Origin: Geminicoccaceae bacterium
GTDB lineage: Bacteria > Pseudomonadota > Alphaproteobacteria > Geminicoccales > Geminicoccaceae
NCBI GenBank assembly: GCA_025062095.1
Contig: JANXAZ010000022.1
Span: forward strand, 1-58,426
Direction: 5' to 3'
Length of the DNA: 58,426 bases
This document shows positions 53,014 through 58,426 of this stretch, piece after piece. The position numbers and the translations under genes were made by a program. The notes under the pieces were generated by a model. That model was not told the DNA's origin, did not search any database, and was given only the letters and a program-made list of their open reading frames with translations. Every line of letters begins with the position of its first letter. Position 1 is the stretch's first letter.

Positions 53014-54546
53014 ATGATCGGTGAACCGCCCGCCACCATCCTCGATCTCCTCGCCCGCGGTCGAGACGAAGATCCGGCGATTCTGGCTCCCGATCGCCCG
53101 CCCCTGCGTTTCGCCCCTCTGCGCGCTCTGCTGTGCGAGGTCGCGGGCGTGCTCCGGGCGCGGGGCCTCGGGCCCGAGGACCGCGTCGCCCTCGTCCTGC
53201 CCAACGGCCCCGAAGCGGCGACCGCCTTTCTCGCGGTCGCCTGTGCCGCGGCGAGCGCACCCTTGAACCCGGCCTACCGCGAGGAGGAGCTCGACTTCTA
53301 TCTCGAGGACCTGAAAGCGAAGGCGATCGTGGTCTCGGATCGAGAACAGGGTCCGGCGGTGACGGTCGCGCAGCGTCGCGGCCTCGAGCTCTTGCGCCTT
53401 TCGGTGCCGGAAGGAGCGGAGGCCGGCCGGTTCACGCTCGGGGAAGCCCCCCCGATCGCACCGCGTCCCGCACCCGAAGCCACGGCGCTTCTCTTGCACA
53501 CCTCGGGGACGACCAGCCGCCCCAAGCTCGTGCCCCTGAGCCATGCCAATCTCGCCGCTTCCGCGCGGCACATCGTCGATACCCTCGCGCTCTCCCCGGC
53601 CGATCGCTGCCTCAACGTCATGCCGTTGTTCCACATCCACGGCCTCGTCGCCGGGGTGCTCGCCTCGCTCGCCGCGGGCGGATCGGTCTATTGCGCGCCC
53701 GGCTTCAACGCCCTGAGGTTCTTCGCCTGGCTCGAAGACGCCCGACCGAGCTGGTACACGGCCGTGCCGACCATGCACCAGGCGATCCTCGCCCGTGCCG
53801 AGCGCAATCCCGAGATCCTCGCGCGCTCCCGACTACGGCTGATCCGCTCGAGCTCGGCGTCGCTTCCGCCGCAGGTGATGCGCGCGCTCGAAGACGTTTT
53901 CCGCTGCCCGGTGATCGAGAGCTACGGGATGACCGAAGCCGCGCACCAGATGACGAGCAACCCCGTGCCGCCGCGACCGCGCAAGCCGGGCTCGGTGGGA
54001 CTGCCGGCGGGTCCGCTCGTGCGCATCGCCGATCCCGCGGCGCCCGTATTCCTCGAAGACGGGGCGGAAGGAGAAGTGGTCGTCTCGGGGCCGAACGTGA
54101 CCAGAGGTTACGAGGCCAATCCGGAGGCCAACGCGAAGGCCTTCTTCGAGGCCGAAGGGCGACGGTGGTTCCGCACCGGCGATCAGGGAAGGTTCGATAC
54201 CGACGGCTATTTGCGCATCACCGGTCGGCTCAAGGAGATCATCAACCGGGGCGGGGAGAAGGTGAGCCCGCTCGAGGTCGACGAAGTGCTCATGGACCAC
54301 CCCGCCGTGGCCCAGTGCGTCACCTTCGCCATCCCCCACGACAAGCTCGGAGAAGAGGTGGGCGCCGCGGTCGTGTTGCGGGAGGGTGCGAGCGCCACCG
54401 AACAGGAGATCCGCGCCTTCGCGGCCGAGCGGCTGGCGGATTTCAAAGTTCCCCGCAAAATCGTCATCGTACCGGAGATTCCCAAAGGGCCGACGGGCAA
54501 ATTGCAGCGGATCGGGCTCGCGCAACGCTTGGGGTTGGCCCGATGA
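53014..54546 (+). CDS. AMP-forming acyl-CoA ligase, oxalyl-CoA synthetase-like
   Basis: This 510-residue ANL-superfamily ligase activates a carboxylic acid as acyl-AMP and passes it to CoA. The P-loop is LLHTSGTTSRPKLVPLSH (about residues 163-180), the TSRPK form seen in the oxalate-CoA ligase (Pcs60/AAE3) subgroup. The A5 motif is ESYGMTEAAHQM, A7 is WFRTGDQGRFD, and the hinge is GRLKEIINRGGEKVSP. The catalytic lysine is in PTGKLQR. The substrate is not certain; oxalate or another short dicarboxylate is the best guess. It overlaps the next gene by ATGA and is divergent from the sugar dehydrogenase gene. Confidence 0.87.
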   Translation: MIGEPPATILDLLARGRDEDPAILAPDRPPLRFAPLRALLCEVAGVLRARGLGPEDRVALVLPNGPEAATAFLAVACAAASAPLNPAYREEELDFYLEDLKAKAIVVSDREQGPAVTVAQRRGLELLRLSVPEGAEAGRFTLGEAPPIAPRPAPEATALLLHTSGTTSRPKLVPLSHANLAASARHIVDTLALSPADRCLNVMPLFHIHGLVAGVLASLAAGGSVYCAPGFNALRFFAWLEDARPSWYTAVPTMHQAILARAERNPEILARSRLRLIRSSSASLPPQVMRALEDVFRCPVIESYGMTEAAHQMTSNPVPPRPRKPGSVGLPAGPLVRIADPAAPVFLEDGAEGEVVVSGPNVTRGYEANPEANAKAFFEAEGRRWFRTGDQGRFDTDGYLRITGRLKEIINRGGEKVSPLEVDEVLMDHPAVAQCVTFAIPHDKLGEEVGAAVVLREGASATEQEIRAFAAERLADFKVPRKIVIVPEIPKGPTGKLQRIGLAQRLGLAR

Positions 54547-55529
54547 GGATCTGTGTCTTCGGCGCCGGGGCGATCGGGGGCTATCTCGCCGCCAAGCTCG
54601 CGAGCCGGGAGGAAAACGAGGTCGGCATCGTCGCGCGCGGAGCCCATCTCGCCGCGATCCGCGAGCGCGGGCTCGTGCTCGTGGAAGGGGATCGCCGCAC
54701 GGTCACGCATCCCCGGGCGAGCGCGAACGCGGCCGAGCTCGGGGTGCAGGATTATGTCATCGTGACCTTGAAGGCCCATCAGATCCCGGCCGCGGTGCCG
54801 GCGATCGAGACCCTGCTCGGCCCCGAAACGGCGATCGTGTGGGCCGTCAACGGCGTTCCCTGGTGGTACTTCTACGGCCTGGAAGGGCCGTGGCGCGACC
54901 GCAGGCTCGAAAGCGTCGATCCGGGCGGGGTGATCTGGGATCGCTTGCGCCCCGAGCGCGCGATCGGCTGCGTCGTCTATCCCGCGGCCGAAGTGCACGA
55001 GCCCGGGGTGGTCACGCTCGTCGAAGGCGATCGTTTTTCCTTGGGCGAACCCGACGGCTCGCGGAGCGCGCGCGTCGAACGGCTCGCCAAGGCGCTCGTC
55101 GCGGCCGGTCTCAAGGCACCCGTGCGGCCCAAGATCCGCGACGAGATCTGGGTCAAGCTGTGGGGTAACCTGGCCTTCAATCCGATCAGCGCGCTCACCC
55201 GCGCGACCCTCGATGTCATCTGCGCCGATCAAGCCGTCCGTGCGGTCGCCCGCGCGATGATGCGCGAAGCCCAGGAAGTGGCGGAAAAGCTCGGCGTGCG
55301 CTTCGCGATCGACGTCGACAAGCGGATCGAGGGAGCGGCGGCGGTGGGCGCACACAAGACCTCGATGCTCCAGGACCTCGAGCGCGGCCGGCCGATGGAG
55401 ATCGACGCCCTCGTCACCGCCGTGCTCGAGCTCGCGCGGCTCGTCGAGGTGCCCACCCCGACGATCGCCACGGTGCACGCGCTGGTCACGCTCGAGGCCC
55501 GGGTCGCGGGCTGCTATCCGACGAGCTGA
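54543..55529 (+). CDS. Ketopantoate reductase family protein (2-dehydropantoate 2-reductase-like)
   Basis: This NADPH-dependent reductase has 328 residues. The Rossmann loop is FGAGAIGGYLAAKL, TLKAHQIP contains the conserved lysine-region of the first domain, and WVKLWGNLAFNPISALTRAT has the catalytic lysine. EIDALVTAVLELAR holds the conserved glutamate. WAVNGVPWWYFYG marks the subgroup common in catabolic clusters rather than strict PanE. Because it is translationally coupled (ATGA) to an acyl-CoA ligase, its natural substrate may be a 2-oxo acid other than ketopantoate. It is convergent with the regulator gene; only three bases separate the stops. Confidence 0.85.
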   Translation: MRICVFGAGAIGGYLAAKLASREENEVGIVARGAHLAAIRERGLVLVEGDRRTVTHPRASANAAELGVQDYVIVTLKAHQIPAAVPAIETLLGPETAIVWAVNGVPWWYFYGLEGPWRDRRLESVDPGGVIWDRLRPERAIGCVVYPAAEVHEPGVVTLVEGDRFSLGEPDGSRSARVERLAKALVAAGLKAPVRPKIRDEIWVKLWGNLAFNPISALTRATLDVICADQAVRAVARAMMREAQEVAEKLGVRFAIDVDKRIEGAAAVGAHKTSMLQDLERGRPMEIDALVTAVLELARLVEVPTPTIATVHALVTLEARVAGCYPTS

Positions 55530-55532
55530 GCC

Positions 55533-56258
55533 TCAGTCGAGGAGCCGTTCGACGCCCGAGGCGTAAGCCTCGAGCGCGGGGCGATCGCGCACCAGGAGCT
55601 CGCCGCGTCGCTTCTCGAGCACGCCGCGGCGGACGAGCTCGCTGACCACCCGCGACACCGCTTCGCGGTGGGTGACGAGCTTGGCGGCGAGATCGGCGTG
55701 GCGGGGGACGGGCGCGATGCGCGGCGGCCCGCCGTCGGCTTCGGTCTCGCGCGCCAGGCGCAAGAGTTCGGCGCAGATCCGCGCCGGCACCGGCGAGGCG
55801 AAGTCGTGGATCCGCTGGGAAAGAGCGCGCACGAGCCGGGCGAGCTTCACGAGCAGGGCTTCGTTGACCGCGGGTTCGCGTCGCACCAGCGCCCAGAAGT
55901 CGCCGGCACCGAGCACACCGAGCAGGCAATCGGTGAGGGCGAGCACGTCCGCCGAGCGCGGCTCGCCGTCGAGCGCGGCGATTTCTCCGAACGAGTCGCC
56001 GGGTCCGAGATCGCGGAAGGCGACCTCGCGCCCGTTCTCGGCGAAGGTGGTCACCCGCACCTTCCCGGACAGAACGAAGAAGACTTCGCGGCCCGGATCC
56101 GATCGACCGACGACGATCTGCCCGGCCTCGACGTGGCGGATCCGCACCGCCGGCAGAAGCGCCGCGAGCCCGCGCTCGTCGAGGCCGCGCAAGATGTCGA
56201 CGCTGCGCAGGCGCTCGGCGAGCGTGTTCGGCCCCGCCGCGCGCGCGCTCGTCGTCAT
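55533..56258 (-). CDS. Crp/Fnr-family transcriptional regulator
   Basis: This DNA-binding regulator has 241 residues. The N-terminal cyclic-nucleotide-type beta-barrel (about 20-140) keeps the phosphate-cassette pattern FGEIAALDGEPRSADVLA, so cNMP binding is possible. A dimer helix follows, then a winged helix-turn-helix with LAAKLVTHREAVSRVVSELVRRGVL. Fnr-type iron-sulfur cysteines are absent. The ATG at 56258 overlaps the thioredoxin stop (ATGA), so regulator and thioredoxin are co-expressed. Its targets are unknown; a link to redox state is inferred from that partner only. Confidence 0.9.
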   Translation of the reverse strand: MTTSARAAGPNTLAERLRSVDILRGLDERGLAALLPAVRIRHVEAGQIVVGRSDPGREVFFVLSGKVRVTTFAENGREVAFRDLGPGDSFGEIAALDGEPRSADVLALTDCLLGVLGAGDFWALVRREPAVNEALLVKLARLVRALSQRIHDFASPVPARICAELLRLARETEADGGPPRIAPVPRHADLAAKLVTHREAVSRVVSELVRRGVLEKRRGELLVRDRPALEAYASGVERLLD

Positions 56259-56701
56259 GCGCGCCCCCCGAGCGCGTCTTCGAGCCAGGCGAGGAGGCCC
56301 TCGAGGGGCACCGCCCCGCTCCTGCGCGCGATCTCGCGTCCGCGAGCGAACAACACGAAGGTCGGCACGGCGGCGATCCGGTGGCGCTGCGCGACTTCGG
56401 GAGCGCCGTCGACGTCGAGCTCGGCGACCCGGACGCGGGGCTCGAGACGCCGCGCCGCCTCCTCGACGACGGGAGCCATCGCCCGACACGGCCCGCACCA
56501 AGGCGCCCAGAAGTCGACGAGCACGGGGATGTCGGAGCGACCGACGTGCAGGTCGAAGTTCGCAGCCGCGAGCGCGACGGGACGTCCCTCGAACAGCCGG
56601 GCACGGCAGCGTCCGCACCGGGCGTGTTCCGGGGAACGTTCTCCGGGGATCCGGTTGACCGCTCCACAGGCGGGACAGACGACGTGCAGGGTCGCTGCCA
56701 T
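56255..56701 (-). CDS. trxC: Thioredoxin 2-like protein with N-terminal zinc ribbon
   Basis: This 148-residue thioredoxin of the TrxC type reduces protein disulfides and helps in oxidative stress. An N-terminal zinc ribbon has the two pairs CPAC and CGRC (residues about 9-12 and 29-32). The thioredoxin domain has VDFWAPWCGPCRAMAP with the active WCGPC, and VAAVPTFVLF-type cis-proline (here IAAVPTFVLFARG). The ATG at 56701 follows GGGGAGGATC. It is followed, with a four-base overlap, by a Crp-family regulator. A divergent lipoprotein gene starts 157 bases away. Confidence 0.92.
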   Translation of the reverse strand: MAATLHVVCPACGAVNRIPGERSPEHARCGRCRARLFEGRPVALAAANFDLHVGRSDIPVLVDFWAPWCGPCRAMAPVVEEAARRLEPRVRVAELDVDGAPEVAQRHRIAAVPTFVLFARGREIARRSGAVPLEGLLAWLEDALGGRA

Positions 56702-56858
56702 GCGCGATCCTCCCCGGCACCGCGTTTCGACGGATCGGGTCGACGCAACTTTACGGAAAAACGTCCGCCTCGTCATCGATCCCGAGTCGATCGCCTTGCT
56801 CTGCACGCTATCGCGGCCCATGGTCGTGTCCGGGGTGCACGGGTGGGGAGAGACCGCC

Positions 56859-57341
56859 ATGGTCGGTTCGCGCGCGCTCTTGTGGATCGCCGCCGCGGGC
56901 TTCGTCACGGGTTGCGTACCGGTACCGCCGCGGGTCGCCGAGCGCGCCGAAGAAGAATGCCGTGCCGAAGCGCGCGCCGAAGGATTCCGTCAGATCGAAA
57001 CCGAAGCCTCGGAGGTCGGGTTCGGGGACACGGTGGTCGTGCGGATGCGCGCTCGACGCGGCGACCGCGAGTACCGCGGAACCTGCACCTGGGACCGCGA
57101 CAAGCGGCGCGCTCGGCTCGACCTCGAGCGCGTCGAAGACCGCGACGATCGGTTCGAGGCGCGCGCCCGCGAAGCCTGTCGGGAAGAGGCCGTGGATCGC
57201 GGCTACGAGGTGCGCGGCACCAGTGATGCGCGCCGGATCGGCGACTCCTTCCGCCTCACCTTGGATCTGCGTCGGCGCGGACGATCCTACGAGGGTTACT
57301 GCCGCTACGAAGACGGCGAGGCGCGCCTGGAGATCCGCTGA
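56859..57341 (+). CDS. Predicted lipoprotein with a duplicated two-cysteine module
   Basis: This 160-residue protein starts with a short leader, MVGSRALLWIAAAGFVTGC, whose end fits a lipobox with the lipidated cysteine near residue 19. The rest is two similar modules. The first runs from EECRAEARAEGF to GTCTWD and RARLDLE. The second runs from EACREEAVDRGY to GYCRYE and EARLEIR. Each has one cysteine at its start and one in the YxGxC motif, so each may hold a disulfide. ATG at 56859 follows GGGGAGAG; ATG 56820 is an alternative without a good ribosome site. I do not recognise the family. It is divergent from trxC. Confidence 0.75.
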   Translation: MVGSRALLWIAAAGFVTGCVPVPPRVAERAEEECRAEARAEGFRQIETEASEVGFGDTVVVRMRARRGDREYRGTCTWDRDKRRARLDLERVEDRDDRFEARAREACREEAVDRGYEVRGTSDARRIGDSFRLTLDLRRRGRSYEGYCRYEDGEARLEIR

Positions 57342-58426
57342 CGCGCGCTCCGACCGAGCCCCGAAGACCTCGGGCCCGCTCGCTTCGGACTTTTGCGCTC
57401 GCCGGCGACGATCCGCAGCTCGGCGACGCTGGATCGTCGCGGGCACGGGAGCGGATGCCGGCCGCCGAGGGTTCGGATGCGAAGGCTCGGATCGTCGTTT
57501 CGGGGACCTCTTCCTCGTTCCCGAACAAAGGCTCGCCGCGAACGACCGGCTCGTCTCCGCTCCGGGCGAGGATCTCGTCGCGGGCGGTGCACGGATCGCG
57601 CGAAGGCTCTGCGCGGTGGTCACGATCGCCTCTCGGAAGAGTCAGGCTCCGGTTGTCTTGTCGACGACGGACGTTCCCTGTTCGGGCCGTGCGGAAGTCG
57701 GAAGGAGCCGGATCCGAAGCGGCGGCTCGGTCGACGTGCTCCTCGGGGACGCCGAGAAACCCGAGGGTTCGAGCCGCTGTCGCGACGATTGTTTGCAGGC
57801 GCTTTCGGTGACGCGCTCTGCGGCGATGCTCGAGAGACGAGCGAACGTTCGCGCGGCGGAGCGAACCGGCTCGCCGGCGGAAACCGCTTCGATTTCCTCC
57901 CGAGCGATGCGCTGCACGCGAGCGGGACCGCGGCCTCGGCCCGGATCGATCGGTGGGGGGAGACGGCCGCGACCTTCTCGTCGGCGATGCGGGCAGCACC
58001 GGAGGCACGGATGGTCTCCGGCGACGATCGCCTCGGTCGTGGGGCGGGTACTCGCCCGCCTTACGGCGATGCCGGCGATGTCGCGCCCGAAGCCTCGAGG
58101 CTTCGGCTCAGCGGCGCTCGGGCCCCCGGAAGCGGCCGCGAGACGGTTTTCGACGCCGAAATCGGCGTGGTCTTCTCCGAGTTCCGGCCTTCGGCGACGA
58201 TCCCGAAAACGCCCGGATCCGGGGTCGCGGAGGCTCTGTGATCACCGACCTCGACGGCGCCACGACCCCGATCCGGGAGGTTCGAAGGCTCGCGGTCGCT
58301 CTCGATGCCGTCCTGCGCGAGCCCGGCCGAACTGTTCTTGTCCGGCCCCGCGAACAGCCGCGACGGCCTTTCTCGAGCGCTTCTCTCGCGCCGCGATCCT
58401 CGGGCGACCGCCGGCGTCGTCCGCCT
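57342..58426 (+). pseudogene. About 1.1 kb without an intact gene; possible frame-shifted gene remnant
   Basis: No confident gene is seen to the window end. Coding-like sequence is nevertheless present in changing frames. From about 57480 to 57860 the frame beginning at 57481 reads like protein (for example GDLFLVPEQRLAANDRLVS). From about 57863 to 58241 the frame of 57393 takes over with strong GC bias at third positions (ETVFDAEIGVVFSEFRP), ending at TGA 58239-58241. A GTG at 58238 overlaps that stop (GTGA) and opens a frame running off the window (ITDLDGATTPIREVRRLAV). This pattern suits a decayed or mis-sequenced gene followed by another, but no family is recognised. Confidence 0.3.

Overview
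The window is about 58 kb of very GC-rich (roughly 70%) bacterial chromosome. It is densely packed and rich in GTG starts and ATGA/GTGA stop-start overlaps. The order rpsB-tsf-pyrH-frr-uppS-cdsA-dxr-rseP-bamA-skp-fabZ, followed by gltA, gltX and comEC, together with TAXI-TRAP and Bug-type solute receptors, points to a Gram-negative alphaproteobacterium, probably a deep or poorly sampled lineage. This is inferred from gene order and protein character, not from a database search. I see no rRNA, tRNA, CRISPR array, insertion sequence or prophage.

Layout. 1-4.6 kb: the 3' end of a PRISE-like reductase, then a TAXI-TRAP transporter (receptor, fused permease, DUF1850 protein). 4.6-8.8 kb, minus strand: a tightly overlapping five-gene operon of lysine 2,3-aminomutase, two ATP-grasp ligases, a GNAT acetyltransferase and a SET-domain protein. 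This is the best candidate here for an undescribed pathway. 9.1-11.7 kb: a LigI-like amidohydrolase, a diguanylate cyclase and pyrF. 11.9-17.6 kb: polA, a small exported protein, a Tat-type intradiol dioxygenase and a cytochrome P450. 17.8-28.3 kb: the translation and envelope cluster from rpsB to fabZ. The lipid A genes lpxD, lpxA and lpxB, normally embedded in it, are all absent. 28.3-33.3 kb: gltA and gltX (minus) and comEC (plus).

33.3-38.3 kb: an orphan Wzc-like chain-length/tyrosine-kinase protein behind a small ORF, an SDR and a glyoxalase-like protein. 38.5-45.8 kb: a nitrogen-release operon in which diaminopropionate ammonia-lyase and N-carbamoyl-D-amino acid hydrolase run directly into ureDABCEFG. 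45.8-49.0 kb: a tetronate-type sugar-acid module (isomerase on plus; kinase and decarboxylase on minus). 49.0-50.7 kb: hsp20 and a dnaJ-like gene behind a sigma-32-like promoter. 50.7-57.3 kb: a Bug receptor, a PQQ-type sugar dehydrogenase, an acyl-CoA ligase coupled to a ketopantoate-reductase-like gene, a thioredoxin coupled to a Crp-family regulator, and a duplicated-module lipoprotein. The last kilobase has no convincing intact gene but shows frame-shifted coding signal.

Together the accessory genes describe an oligotrophic lifestyle: uptake of organic acids by high-affinity receptors, scavenging of carbamoyl amino acids, urea and sugar acids, and oxidation of aromatics. The beta-lysine-type operon has no obvious place in any of these.
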